From: Enterovibrio qingdaonensis
GTDB taxonomy: Bacteria; Pseudomonadota; Gammaproteobacteria; Enterobacterales; Vibrionaceae
Reading direction: 5' to 3'
Length of the DNA stretch: 64,000 nucleotides
Assembly (NCBI RefSeq): GCF_028683135.1
Contig: NZ_JAJUBB010000001.1
Span: 594,964-658,963, forward strand
This document shows positions 9,452 to 17,853 of the stretch, piece after piece. Position numbers and translations under genes: made by a program. Below the pieces are notes generated by a model. That model did not search any database and was not told the origin of the DNA. It saw nothing but the letters and a program-made list of their open reading frames with translations. The stretch's first letter is position 1, and every line of letters begins with the position of its first letter.

Positions 9452-10554
9452 GTTACTTACAAGTCAAACATCTCTATAAAAAATACGGCGAAACACTCGC
9501 GCTAAAAGATATCGATTTTGAAATTAAAAAAGGCGAATTTGTGGTTTTTGTGGGCCCTTCAGGTTGCGGCAAATCCACCCTACTTCGAACTATAGCAGGG
9601 CTCGAACAATCGTCTGGCGGCGATATTCATCTGGATGGACAATCGATCATTGAAACACACCCGTCCAAACGCGACGTTGCGATGGTGTTTCAAAGCTATG
9701 CGCTCTACCCCCATATGTCCGTGAAAAACAACATGTCTTTCGCATTGAAACTGGCCAAACGTCCTCCAGAAGAGATCGAAACCAAAGTCACCAAGGTGGC
9801 CAAAGCGTTGAAATTAGAAGCCCTCTTAGACAGGAAACCTAAGGCATTGTCTGGCGGACAACGTCAGCGCGTTGCCATTGGTCGCGCGATTGTGCGTAAT
9901 CCAAAGGTCTTCTTATTTGACGAGCCTCTTTCCAACCTTGATGCTGCACTTAGAGTAGAAATGCGTATTGAGCTCTCCCGCCTTCATCAAGAACTTGAAA
10001 GCACCATGATTTACGTTACTCACGATCAAATTGAAGCCATGACATTGGCTGACAAAGTGGTGATCATGAGCCAAGGTGAAGTGGCACAAATAGGCTCTCC
10101 CCTAGAGCTATACCACCAGCCTGCCAATCGATTTGTTGCGACCTTTATAGGTACACCAAAAATGAACGTGTTGCCGGTCGACCATGTTTCAGCAAACGAT
10201 GACGTAGTACATGTTCAATTTGGGACTGATGCGCGCATTAACCTTGATAAGTCCCTCTATCAAGAGGATGCAGAGTCAGCAAAATACATCGGCTTTAGAC
10301 CTGAATCTCTTTCCATCTGTGATGCCCACCAAGGTGATTTAACAGGTGACGTTGAAGTGATTGAGCAACTCGGCTCTGAAACACTAACCTACATTCGCAC
10401 CCTTAGCGGAGAAACCGTTGTTGTCAGAGCAGATCCGAAGTACACACCAACCCTGCGTGCAACGGTCGGCATCAAACTCGATCCTAGCCGTGTGTATCTG
10501 TTTGATGGCGAGGACAAAGCACTCAATGTTTATGGCGAGGTCAGCCATGTCTGA
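9448..10554 (+). CDS. polyol ABC transporter ATP-binding protein (SmoK/MtlK-like)
   Basis: This 368-aa protein is a MalK-type ATPase. Walker A GPSGCGKST is at residues 36-44, followed by the signature LSGGQRQR, Walker B VFLFDEPLSNLD and the switch histidine in VTHDQIEAMTL. A C-terminal TOBE domain occupies about residues 235-365. I place the start at 9448, where ATG overlaps the permease stop as ATGA; an upstream in-frame start would lie inside the permease gene. Its own stop overlaps the start of the dehydrogenase gene by 8 bases. It powers uptake and may carry regulatory contacts on the TOBE domain. Confidence 0.93.
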   Translation: MSYLQVKHLYKKYGETLALKDIDFEIKKGEFVVFVGPSGCGKSTLLRTIAGLEQSSGGDIHLDGQSIIETHPSKRDVAMVFQSYALYPHMSVKNNMSFALKLAKRPPEEIETKVTKVAKALKLEALLDRKPKALSGGQRQRVAIGRAIVRNPKVFLFDEPLSNLDAALRVEMRIELSRLHQELESTMIYVTHDQIEAMTLADKVVIMSQGEVAQIGSPLELYHQPANRFVATFIGTPKMNVLPVDHVSANDDVVHVQFGTDARINLDKSLYQEDAESAKYIGFRPESLSICDAHQGDLTGDVEVIEQLGSETLTYIRTLSGETVVVRADPKYTPTLRATVGIKLDPSRVYLFDGEDKALNVYGEVSHV

Positions 10555-11953
10555 TCACAAGCGTCTTGTACACTTTGGTATTGGAGCCTTCCATCGAGGG
10601 CACCAAGCTTATTATCTACAAAAGCTTAACGAGCAACTTCCGGATGAAGATCGCTGGTATTACACCGGCATCAATCTACGCGCCGAAACATCCGAACTCC
10701 CAAGCATGTTAAAGAGACAAAATGGTGCGTACTACTTCAAACGGATCGCGCCCAACGGCGATGCGGAATACATACAGATCAACAGCATAGATAGTATTGA
10801 AGATGCATCGTCAGACGTGTCCGTAATCAGGCGGGTATTTAGCTGCCCAAATGTAAAAGCATTGACAATCACGGTGACTGAAGGTGGCTACTACCTGAAC
10901 GATAATGATGAGTTGAATTCAGAACACCCCGAGATCCAACACGATATTGAGGTTATTCGTCAGCAGTCCGGACAACCGGCCACCTTGTACGGCTACCTTG
11001 CTATTGCCCTGTTAGCACGTCAGAAATTAGCAAGCGGCTCCGGCTCTTTAACGGTCGCAACCTGTGACAACCTAAGGAACAATGGCAACCGACTCGACAA
11101 TGCATTTAAGCAGTTTGTTTCACAAGCAGGGAATGACATATTGCTCAAATGGACATGTGACAACGTCACCTTTCCATGCTCCATGGTGGACAGAATAACG
11201 CCTGTCCCTCCCGCCAATTTGGTTGAAGATGTTCGACAGGCAACTGGCGTATCCGATGCCTGCCCAATCATGGGGGAAGATTTTGAACAATGGGTTATTC
11301 AAGATTCATTTGCGAACGAATTCCCCCCTCTTGAAAAAGTAGGCGTCACCTTCACCCAAAATGTGCATGCCTATGAAGAGGCTAAAATCAGAATACTCAA
11401 TGGTGCGCATTTCCTCCTTTCCTATGTAGGCGCACTCCGTGGTTATGTCACTTATGACCAAAATGTTCGCGATCCCGAGTTGAACGAGTGGTTACGTCGC
11501 TATCATCAAAATGAAGTTATCCCGACGATTTATGATCGCCCGTTCGACATGGAAGACTACCGTTCAACCATTTTGTCCCGTTTTGGCAATGCCTATATTG
11601 CCGACAGTATTGAGCGTATTGCGATGGACAGCATCAGTAAGTTTCCACAATTCGTGCTGCCTACCGTCAGGCTGAACCTCGAACGGGGATACATGCCGGA
11701 AGCTGCCACAAAACTTATCGCACATTGGTTTGCTTTCCTCTCTTTGTTGGTCGAAAAGCGTTTTAGGTTTAATTACAGAGACCCTTATCTCTACGTGGCT
11801 GAAAAGTGGATGGTACAAGAGGATCCCGTCACCGCCTTTACAAAGGACCCTGACATCTGGCAGGGGCTCAATAAGCGATTTCCTTTGTACAGTGAAACGC
11901 TTGCCAAAGAGATACGCTTAACGCTAGAGAGTTATCAGGAGCGTTACCCATGA
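10547..11953 (+). CDS. mannitol dehydrogenase family oxidoreductase
   Basis: This 468-aa protein belongs to the polyol-specific long-chain dehydrogenases, which oxidise D-mannitol to D-fructose or D-arabinitol to D-xylulose with NAD. The N-terminal cofactor loop FGIGAFHRGHQAYY is at residues 10-23. The catalytic KIRILNGAH segment, with the family's spaced K, N and H, lies at about residues 278-286. The start at 10547 overlaps the ATPase stop by 8 bases, which supports coupling. Which hexitol or pentitol it prefers cannot be read from sequence. The stop overlaps the next gene by 4 bases. Confidence 0.9.
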   Translation: MSDHKRLVHFGIGAFHRGHQAYYLQKLNEQLPDEDRWYYTGINLRAETSELPSMLKRQNGAYYFKRIAPNGDAEYIQINSIDSIEDASSDVSVIRRVFSCPNVKALTITVTEGGYYLNDNDELNSEHPEIQHDIEVIRQQSGQPATLYGYLAIALLARQKLASGSGSLTVATCDNLRNNGNRLDNAFKQFVSQAGNDILLKWTCDNVTFPCSMVDRITPVPPANLVEDVRQATGVSDACPIMGEDFEQWVIQDSFANEFPPLEKVGVTFTQNVHAYEEAKIRILNGAHFLLSYVGALRGYVTYDQNVRDPELNEWLRRYHQNEVIPTIYDRPFDMEDYRSTILSRFGNAYIADSIERIAMDSISKFPQFVLPTVRLNLERGYMPEAATKLIAHWFAFLSLLVEKRFRFNYRDPYLYVAEKWMVQEDPVTAFTKDPDIWQGLNKRFPLYSETLAKEIRLTLESYQERYP

Positions 11954-12759
11954 CATTATCACTGGCCCAAAATGGAAAGCCGTTACTCGAGGGGAAAGTT
12001 ACCTTACTGACTGGCGCGAATGGTGGGATAGGACTGGCTGTAGCTTATGCGTACCTTGCAAGCGGGGCACAATGTGTCATCACTGACTTGCCGCAAGAGC
12101 CCTCACCCGGCGTTGCAGCATTGCTTGGCCGCTTCGGTGACGACGTGGAATATATTCATGGCGACATTACAGATTCTGCGACCAGACAGCACCTCATCAC
12201 ATCGACGCTTTCACGATTCGGGAAAATTGATGTGCTTTTCAATAACGCCGCCATTTTCGACATGGGCCCATTGCTAGAAGCAACAGAAGCGCAGTTTGAC
12301 AAGCTGTTTAACGTCAACGTAAAAGCCATGTTCTTTCTGATGCAAGACGTCGCCAACGTTATGGTAGACGCCAAAGCAAACGGGAAAATCATCAACATGG
12401 CCTCGCAAGCAGGTCGTCGAGGAGAGGCGTTAGTCGCCCATTACTGTGCGACGAAAGCAGCAGTGATCAGCTACACCCAATCCGCAGCACTGGCCCTTGC
12501 AGACAAAGGGATTACCGTCAATGCTATTGCGCCCGGTGTTATTGACACACCGATGTGGACACATGTCGATGCACTTTTTGCTAAATATGAACATCGTCCA
12601 TTAGGCGAAAAGAAAAAGCTTGTGGGCGAAGAGGTCCCTCTCGGACGAATGGGTATGCCCAATGACATTGCAGGTACAGCACTATTTTTAGCATCACCAC
12701 TGTCAGACTACATTACAGCGCAAACCTATAATGTTGATGGTGGGAATGTGATGAGCTAG
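11950..12759 (+). CDS. sorbitol dehydrogenase-like short-chain dehydrogenase (SmoS type)
   Basis: This 269-aa SDR has the cofactor motif TGANGGIG at about residues 20-27, NNAA at about 97-100 and the active-site YCATK at about 167-171. The segments around the active site and the substrate loop (DTPMWTHVDALF, RPLGEKKKLVG) closely resemble SmoS sorbitol/L-iditol 2-dehydrogenases, which convert D-sorbitol to D-fructose. The ATGA overlap with the preceding gene makes it the last enzyme of the operon. Together with the mannitol dehydrogenase it would let the cell enter fructose metabolism from two hexitols. Confidence 0.9.
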   Translation: MTLSLAQNGKPLLEGKVTLLTGANGGIGLAVAYAYLASGAQCVITDLPQEPSPGVAALLGRFGDDVEYIHGDITDSATRQHLITSTLSRFGKIDVLFNNAAIFDMGPLLEATEAQFDKLFNVNVKAMFFLMQDVANVMVDAKANGKIINMASQAGRRGEALVAHYCATKAAVISYTQSAALALADKGITVNAIAPGVIDTPMWTHVDALFAKYEHRPLGEKKKLVGEEVPLGRMGMPNDIAGTALFLASPLSDYITAQTYNVDGGNVMS

Positions 12760-12765
12760 AAATCA

Positions 12766-12789
12766 GGGAGGGAGTGATCACCTCCCCCT
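12766..12789 (+). promoter_or_regulatory. weak hairpin between the operon and its regulator
   Basis: GGGAGG and CCTCCC flank a centre containing the palindrome TGATCA. The stem is about six base pairs and lacks a T-run, so it may attenuate rather than end transcription into the AraC-type gene. Confidence 0.35.
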
Positions 12790-12823
12790 CTGCGGACCAC
12801 ACGAATATTAGGGGAAAGATGCT

Positions 12824-13705
12824 ATGTCTGTCGCCAAAGACCCAGTTTGGGAGTTTATTCAAATTGATGATGAATCCGTCCGGTACGTTGAGCACGGCGT
12901 CCCGCACGAGCGCATTCATTGGCATGTTCATGAAGAATATGAACTTCACCTAATCGTCAAAACCCACGGAAAGGTCATGATTGGGAATTATCTCGGGCCT
13001 TTTTCACCGGGAAACTTAACACTTGTCGGCCCATGGCTTCCGCATAATTGGGAAAGCCAGTTAGCACCGGGGGAAACTCACCAACTCAGAGATATGGTCG
13101 TTGTTTTCAAACCCGATCTGTTCAATGGCGCATCTCTGGTATTTCCAGAATTACTTCAGTTCACTCGCCTGTTAGAACAAGCCAAGATGGGCATTGAATT
13201 TTTGGATGTACCATTCGACAAAGCAGAAGAAAACTTCAAGAAAATAAGAGAAAGTACGGGCGTGACGCGACTAGTCAATTTCCTGTCTTTTATCAATTAT
13301 TTGAATTCACGCAGCACACGGGTTCTGTCCAATATGCCTGCGTCAGAAACCAAAGATGCTGGTACGGTTCAAAGTAAAGTCAGCGATGTTGTTAACTTTG
13401 TCATGCAAAACTATCAATCTCCGATCCGGCTAAAAACAGTGGCAGACATGCTAGGAATGACCGAGTCTTATTTTTCCCGCTTCTTTCACCAAGCTTCTGG
13501 GCACAGATTTACTGATTTCGTCAATCGCGTAAGGGTCCAGCGAGCCTGCGTGCTGTTGAGAGATAGCGAAGACACGATAGCAAACATTAGTCAGATTGTT
13601 GGTTTTCATAATCTGGCTAATTTCAGCCGACAGTTTCGCCGAATTAAGGGGGTCAGTCCGCTGGTTTATCGGAAAAAACATCCGTCACTTGCGCGACAAA
13701 CCTAA
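12824..13705 (+). CDS. AraC-family regulator of polyol use (MtlR-like)
   Basis: This 293-aa protein has an N-terminal cupin-like sensor domain (HWHVHEEYELHLI near residues 31-43) and two C-terminal AraC helix-turn-helix motifs at about residues 190-288. The second carries the conserved LANFSRQFRRIKGVSPLVYR pattern. Pseudomonas MtlR, which activates an mtlEFGK-type operon, has the same layout and position. The gene follows the operon by 64 bases in the same direction. It probably activates the operon when polyol is bound. The mode of control is inferred. Confidence 0.88.
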   Translation: MSVAKDPVWEFIQIDDESVRYVEHGVPHERIHWHVHEEYELHLIVKTHGKVMIGNYLGPFSPGNLTLVGPWLPHNWESQLAPGETHQLRDMVVVFKPDLFNGASLVFPELLQFTRLLEQAKMGIEFLDVPFDKAEENFKKIRESTGVTRLVNFLSFINYLNSRSTRVLSNMPASETKDAGTVQSKVSDVVNFVMQNYQSPIRLKTVADMLGMTESYFSRFFHQASGHRFTDFVNRVRVQRACVLLRDSEDTIANISQIVGFHNLANFSRQFRRIKGVSPLVYRKKHPSLARQT

Positions 13706-13707
13706 CG

Positions 13708-14097
13708 TCATTCTGTGGAAGCAAAGGTCCTGACTTCTCCTTCTTTCGCCGTTTTAGACACGTTGTGGTCTTTCAGATCCAAGCGTTTTTCTAACACCAA
13801 ATACGCATCGCAATAGCTTTGTTTTTCTAAATACGCAGCTCTGGCTTCATCAATACTCTCTTCAGCGAACCGACGTTCTTCAGGAGAATTGTTGCTGTTG
13901 CTAAACGCAATTTGTTGCTCCAGTAACTTTTGACGAAGGCTTGAACGGCACACAGTCTCACTGGGAACAATTTGGTGGTAGTCGTAGAGCGATTCAGGCT
14001 CTTCGGCAGGATCTTGTATTACGGCGTCGCTCGCCGCGACACTCGAGCACCAAACCACCAGAAATGCTAGCAGCCAACGTTTACGGATAATCATCAA
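13708..14097 (-). CDS. small exported protein, unknown
   Basis: This 129-aa protein begins with a classical signal peptide (RKRWLL, hydrophobic core, cleavage after VAAS or ASDA). The mature part is charged and largely helical, with Glu/Arg-rich stretches and two cysteines that could pair in the periplasm. I recognise no family. It is convergent with the AraC gene, with only two bases between the stops, and no terminator is visible there. It is a real but uncharacterised periplasmic protein. Confidence 0.7.
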   Translation of the reverse strand: MMIIRKRWLLAFLVVWCSSVAASDAVIQDPAEEPESLYDYHQIVPSETVCRSSLRQKLLEQQIAFSNSNNSPEERRFAEESIDEARAAYLEKQSYCDAYLVLEKRLDLKDHNVSKTAKEGEVRTFASTE

Positions 14098-14241
14098 CGG
14101 TTTGAATTCAACTAAAATGAGCTCTAAACATTGGTGTATTATTCCATAGAGACAGAAAGATGTTTAGCCGTTGATTTCAGCTATCTGCAAAAAAAGGCAA
14201 CAAGATCAAAATTTAACCAACAATTACAGTACTGATGGTTA

Positions 14242-15000
14242 TCACACCCCTCCAGTCACATCAACGATACCACCCGTCACAAATGACGCCCCTTCAGACA
14301 CCAAAAACGCAATGACTGACGCGACTTCCTCCGGTGTTCCTCCACGTCCTAATGGAATGTTTGTCGCTAGCCTATCCACCCTGCCTGGCTCTCCACCATC
14401 CGCATGAATGTCTGTGTAAATTAAACCAGGACGTACACCGTTCACTCGTATACCCTTTTCCGCCACTTCTTTTGCTAAGCCAACCGTGAAGGTATCTATT
14501 GCACCTTTACTCGCGGCATAGTCAAGATATTCATTGGGAGACCCCGTTCTTGACGCACCAGAGGAGACATTAACAATAACGCCTCCTTTTCCTCCACGCT
14601 CAAGTGACATACGTCGAACAGCTTCCCTTGCACACAGAAAAGACCCAGTCACATTCGCCGTCAATACATCATTGATTCGTGCTGCTGTCATGTCTTCTAA
14701 GCGACACTGTTTAAACAGAATTCCTGCGTTGTTCACTAAGCAGGTTAAAGGCAGTTTTTTAGCATCGATAGCAGAAAACAACGAAGCCACAGACGCCTCA
14801 TCCGAAACGTCGGCCTGTATAGCGAACGCATCACCACCAGCGCGCTGAATGCTCTGAACCAATTCGATAGCTTCCGCCTTTCTCGAGCGATAATTAACAC
14901 ACACGGTATACCCACACTCAGCCAACTTGACAGAGGTCGCTGCGCCAATTCCTCTGCTGCCGCCGGTGACCAGCGCAATGTGCCGTTTGATCTCACTCAT
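14242..15000 (-). CDS. short-chain dehydrogenase/reductase (YgfF-like)
   Basis: This 252-aa classical SDR has TGGSRGIG near residues 11-18, NNAG near 91-94, a Ser-containing VSSGAS segment and the active-site YAASK near 162-166, with a C-terminal VTGGIVDVTGG tail. I chose the ATG at 15000 because it forms an 8-base ATGAGTGA overlap with the upstream cupin gene and has GAGG at good spacing. The two genes form an operon. Proteins of this branch are usually NAD(P)-dependent 3-oxoacyl or sugar reductases; the substrate is unknown. Confidence 0.88.
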   Translation of the reverse strand: MSEIKRHIALVTGGSRGIGAATSVKLAECGYTVCVNYRSRKAEAIELVQSIQRAGGDAFAIQADVSDEASVASLFSAIDAKKLPLTCLVNNAGILFKQCRLEDMTAARINDVLTANVTGSFLCAREAVRRMSLERGGKGGVIVNVSSGASRTGSPNEYLDYAASKGAIDTFTVGLAKEVAEKGIRVNGVRPGLIYTDIHADGGEPGRVDRLATNIPLGRGGTPEEVASVIAFLVSEGASFVTGGIVDVTGGV

Positions 15001-15481
15001 CATCCAACCTCTTTTCGGTAGGATCGACGATGGCTTCGATATCAACCAATTGCCAAGGCCGACCTTCGTTTCGGAAGATCCGCTTGTTTTTGTTTGGGTA
15101 GTCAGCTTCATCGTGCGCAAGCCGTTGCCCAACGACGATGCAGCGAAGCGTGCTTTTCCCCACGTTTTTCATAACGTGAGGCAATGCGTTGGCGGGGTAG
15201 CCAATGAAATCCCCTTCATTGACCGTATAAACATCCTCTCCAATCGTGACTTCGGCTTCCCCTTCTAGGATATACACACATTCATCTTCAAAATAATGGA
15301 CATGGTATTCTGTCGATTCAAAGCCTGGCTCAATGTCTACAAGGTGGAAACCAAAGCCAGTGATCCCTACCAAATCACCTAATGACTTTGCTTTTCTAAC
15401 CGCATTAGGGTTGAGGAAATGGGTCTTCATTGTCCCTTCCATTTCTTCAACATCTTTCTTTGAAACAATGTATTTGCTCAT
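14993..15481 (-). CDS. cupin-domain protein
   Basis: This 162-aa single-cupin protein has the metal-binding HVHYFEDE segment (first motif) and the G-DFIGYP-LPH second motif around residues 75-130. The fold is clear. Relatives in similar SDR operons are annotated as sugar-phosphate isomerases, dioxygenases or small-molecule binders, so I assign no reaction. The C-terminal 50 residues are charged and contain the segment YPNKNKRIFRNEGRPW, conserved in this subgroup. It is translationally coupled to the downstream SDR. Confidence 0.82.
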   Translation of the reverse strand: MSKYIVSKKDVEEMEGTMKTHFLNPNAVRKAKSLGDLVGITGFGFHLVDIEPGFESTEYHVHYFEDECVYILEGEAEVTIGEDVYTVNEGDFIGYPANALPHVMKNVGKSTLRCIVVGQRLAHDEADYPNKNKRIFRNEGRPWQLVDIEAIVDPTEKRLDDE

Positions 15482-15694
15482 GATGGCTACCTCTTACGCG
15501 GCGCGAAGTCTTGCTAATTTCACGCATTCATTGCTGAGATTTAACATATTGCCAACATTGAAGAAAGAATAAGGAAAGTACAACATCTATATGTGTCGAG
15601 TACGCCCAATTTATGGATGAGGAAGGATGAATAGGCTTACCATCAGACAACCTTCGCTTTAAAAAGCCGTTGCCTGATGCGTGGATTGGGGAAG

Positions 15695-16036
15695 CTAGTG
15701 AAACTTAGGCACCATTGAGGGATCTAGGATTAAGCGCTCGCCATCGAGGCACACAGGGTTCATGACATCGTCAAACCTTGGGTCTGACAACATCCTCTCC
15801 ATTCCACGGTCTCGAATCTCTCTCGATGGCCAAATAATCCATGAAAAAACGACAACACCTTTTTCAGTCTTATATCCTTCAGGCTTCACTGCTTTGTTTG
15901 TCGGTTTGTCACTGCAATGCACCACCTTAATCGCACCATAAGCCTGTATTAAAGGCACCGCATCGTTGACTAACTGTTGGTATGTGTCTTTATTTTTGGC
16001 AGGCAAAGCTGTCACCAGCCCATCGACATACAGCAT
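15695..16036 (-). CDS. DUF1428 protein (YbaA-like)
   Basis: This 113-aa protein matches the DUF1428 family, represented by E. coli YbaA: MLYVDGLVTALPAKNKDTY at the start, VVFSWIIWPSREIRDR in the middle and MSDPRF-like LSDPRFDDVM before the end. The family has a ferredoxin-like alpha/beta barrel fold and no firm function. I chose the ATG at 16036 because AGAGGAAAC precedes it; an in-frame start 39 bases upstream would add a non-conserved tail. It stands alone between two gaps. Confidence 0.87.
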   Translation of the reverse strand: MLYVDGLVTALPAKNKDTYQQLVNDAVPLIQAYGAIKVVHCSDKPTNKAVKPEGYKTEKGVVVFSWIIWPSREIRDRGMERMLSDPRFDDVMNPVCLDGERLILDPSMVPKFH

Positions 16037-16411
16037 GATCGTTTCCTCTGCTTTGCGTGTTTTCAACAAACACACGGGCTAAATGATCAAGCCACTGACT
16101 TTATGAAATTTTTTGTCGTACTCAGATTGCAACGTCTAATGTCGCAACTAAATCTCTTATGAAGGAATAGTAACCGCGGAAAATTAGTAAGTTTGACTCA
16201 TCTACAAGACATGCAAAATGTTTCTTATGAAGGAAGAGTAAGCCACTGAATATAAGAATTTTTATAACAGAGGCCGTATAAAACACCGACACAAAAGAAA
16301 AACGTTTATACCGTTCAACGCCCCTTCAGATAAAGAGCAATTCACGAATGAAAGGCATCGAAAATTGACACGGTGTGACCATGAAAAATCAGCGAAATGT
16401 CCGACTACCTG
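16037..16411. other. intergenic region with a 19-bp direct repeat
   Basis: Two copies of TCTTATGAAGGAAnAGTAA occur at 16155-16173 and 16223-16241, 68 bases apart and differing at one position. Each contains an SD-like AAGGA, but no coding frame follows. The rest of the gap shows no hairpin. It holds the promoter of the DUF1428 gene. Confidence 0.5.
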
Positions 16412-16828
16412 CTACCACGTTCGTTTGAACTGCTCAATGAGATACACAATTTCAGCACCCATCTCACCGAAGTCTTTTTCTGACAGTGAGTTGTCTAAAA
16501 ACGTGTTATAGCCACGGATTGCACTTCCATCAAAGGTTTCCAGATTTTTAAATCCCATCGACCAATCTGCGAATGCACGCGCCTCTATCTCACTTCGGTC
16601 AATAACAACGACCGATGTATGTCTTTCGTCTTGCTCAATTTTGCTAAACAGAGCATCTACCGTCTGTGTTTCTCCCTCTAGTACTTGGAAAAAGTTACCT
16701 TTTGCATACAAGAGTAAGCCGCTGACGTTTTCGTTTTCATTATTCGCCCTTGCTTGACCAAGCACTTTCATCAATTTGCTTTCAGAAAACTCAATGGTTG
16801 CAGAACTTGCGTAGATTAGACGAATCAT
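16412..16828 (-). CDS. BLUF-domain blue-light photoreceptor, stand-alone
   Basis: This 138-aa protein is a BLUF domain that binds FAD and senses blue light. The photocycle residues are all present with the family's spacing: Tyr6, Asn30, Gln48, Trp89 and Met91, equivalent to AppA Tyr21, Asn45, Gln63, Trp104 and Met106. About 40 residues follow the core and would form the two C-terminal helices seen in short BLUF proteins such as PixD. There is no fused GGDEF, EAL or cyclase output, so it must signal through a partner. No adjacent gene is an obvious partner. Confidence 0.93.
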   Translation of the reverse strand: MIRLIYASSATIEFSESKLMKVLGQARANNENENVSGLLLYAKGNFFQVLEGETQTVDALFSKIEQDERHTSVVVIDRSEIEARAFADWSMGFKNLETFDGSAIRGYNTFLDNSLSEKDFGEMGAEIVYLIEQFKRTW

Positions 16829-16904
16829 ATTATCCCTTAACTAAGCGCGTAGTTTTTTGTTTTTATAAATTATAGCGGCTCAATCAGATTGCACGTCGAA
16901 TGCA

Positions 16905-17168
16905 CTAAGGTATAGGGGAATGGAAGATAGAGACTGGGAGCAGTGAATCTTTGCCGGACTCAAGATAAAGTTGATACGCCGCTGAGATACGGTGTCCACC
17001 GTCTTGAAGAATGTACGTTTTTCCGCAAGCACAGTTAATCAGCAAGATAGCTTCACGAATGCCGTCTCCTTTACGGAGGCTTTTTAGGAGGGTTGTAAAA
17101 CGCACATCCTTTCCTCTTACCCAATGCAGGTCGAGTTCAACCAACTTCGTTACAGGCATATATTGCAT
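16905..17168 (-). CDS. ParB/Srx-nuclease-fold-like mini-protein
   Basis: This 87-aa protein carries the element ILQDGGHRISAAYQL near residues 55-69, which resembles the G-x-R/H-R-x-x-A-A box of ParB N-terminal (Srx-like) domains. The LVELDLHWVRGKDVRF opening fits the usual first strand. Only the small Srx-like core is present, with no helix-turn-helix or dimerisation domain. I place the start at the ATG 17168 because AGGAGG lies seven bases upstream; a GTG six bases earlier is too close to it. The function is unknown. Confidence 0.65.
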   Translation of the reverse strand: MQYMPVTKLVELDLHWVRGKDVRFTTLLKSLRKGDGIREAILLINCACGKTYILQDGGHRISAAYQLYLESGKDSLLPVSIFHSPIP

Positions 17169-17235
17169 CCACACACCTCCTCTGACTGAAAGTATGACCT
17201 AAGCAGTATGAGGAGGGAGACGCAGGTCTAAGACA

Positions 17236-17715
17236 CTACTCACTGGCAACTAGCCATTTTTTCAGCAAAGAGGCTAATTGGGTCTGTTCTTCCAAAGATA
17301 GGGGAGAAAGGATTTCTCGCTCGTTTGCAACGTGTGCATTAACCGCGTTGTCAATGAGCGCAACACCGTCGGACGTTAATGTAATCGTGCAACTTCTTCT
17401 ATCTATTTCGCTAGCTTGGCGCTCAACCAGTCCTCTTTTGACTAATCCATCAATGCGAGTGCTCATCGCCCCAGAAGACAGCATGAGGGTTTGATAAAGA
17501 TCGGTTGGTGTCACAGGTGCCCCAGCTCGTCGCAAAGACGCCAAAATGTCGAACTCAACGCTACTGATTCCAAAAGACTTAAAAACCGTGTCTAGCTTTG
17601 GATTAATGATTTGTTTTGCGCGCCCCAAACGTCCAATGACCGCCATTGGCGAACAATCCAAATCGGGTCGTTGCGCCTTCCATTGCGCCAAAATGGTGTC
17701 TACATGATCCGCCAC
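17236..17715 (-). CDS. MarR-family transcriptional regulator
   Basis: This 159-aa winged-helix repressor has the standard MarR layout: an N-terminal dimerisation helix, the recognition region LYQTLMLSSGAMSTRIDGLVKRG and the wing VERQASEIDRRSCTITLT. I place the start at GTG 17715 because AAGGAG precedes it by nine bases and the family typically begins VADHVDxILAQW. A TTG 54 bases upstream would make one operator copy coding. It is divergent from an EamA exporter, and two palindromic sites lie between them, so it probably represses both genes and releases on an exported compound. Confidence 0.88.
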   Translation of the reverse strand: MADHVDTILAQWKAQRPDLDCSPMAVIGRLGRAKQIINPKLDTVFKSFGISSVEFDILASLRRAGAPVTPTDLYQTLMLSSGAMSTRIDGLVKRGLVERQASEIDRRSCTITLTSDGVALIDNAVNAHVANEREILSPLSLEEQTQLASLLKKWLVASE

Positions 17716-17733
17716 GAATCCATACTCCTTATT

Positions 17734-17751
17734 TATCTTTCGAAAAAGATA
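17734..17751. promoter_or_regulatory. MarR operator candidate, copy 1
   Basis: TATCTTTCGAAAAAGATA is an inverted repeat with arms TATCTTT and AAAGATA and two mismatched central pairs. It lies directly upstream of the marR-type ribosome binding site and matches the second site 47 bases away. Confidence 0.7.
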
Positions 17752-17780
17752 CTTGAAAAAAAGAGACAAAGCGAATAATT

Positions 17781-17798
17781 TATCTTTCTAGAAAGATA
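17781..17798. promoter_or_regulatory. MarR operator candidate, copy 2 (perfect 18-bp palindrome)
   Basis: TATCTTTCTAGAAAGATA is perfectly self-complementary and shares both arms with copy 1. It lies in the divergent promoter between the MarR-type and EamA genes. Centre-to-centre spacing of 47 bp is about four and a half helical turns. Confidence 0.75.
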
Positions 17799-17853
17799 CT
17801 TTCACCTAAGATAATAACAGGCGCACAATTTCGCTGACCAACGGGAGAAAAAT

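Noticed and set aside
17716..17769. TTG start extending the MarR-type protein by 18 residues
   Set aside because: It would make an operator copy coding, whereas GTG 17715 has a good ribosome binding site and fits the family start.
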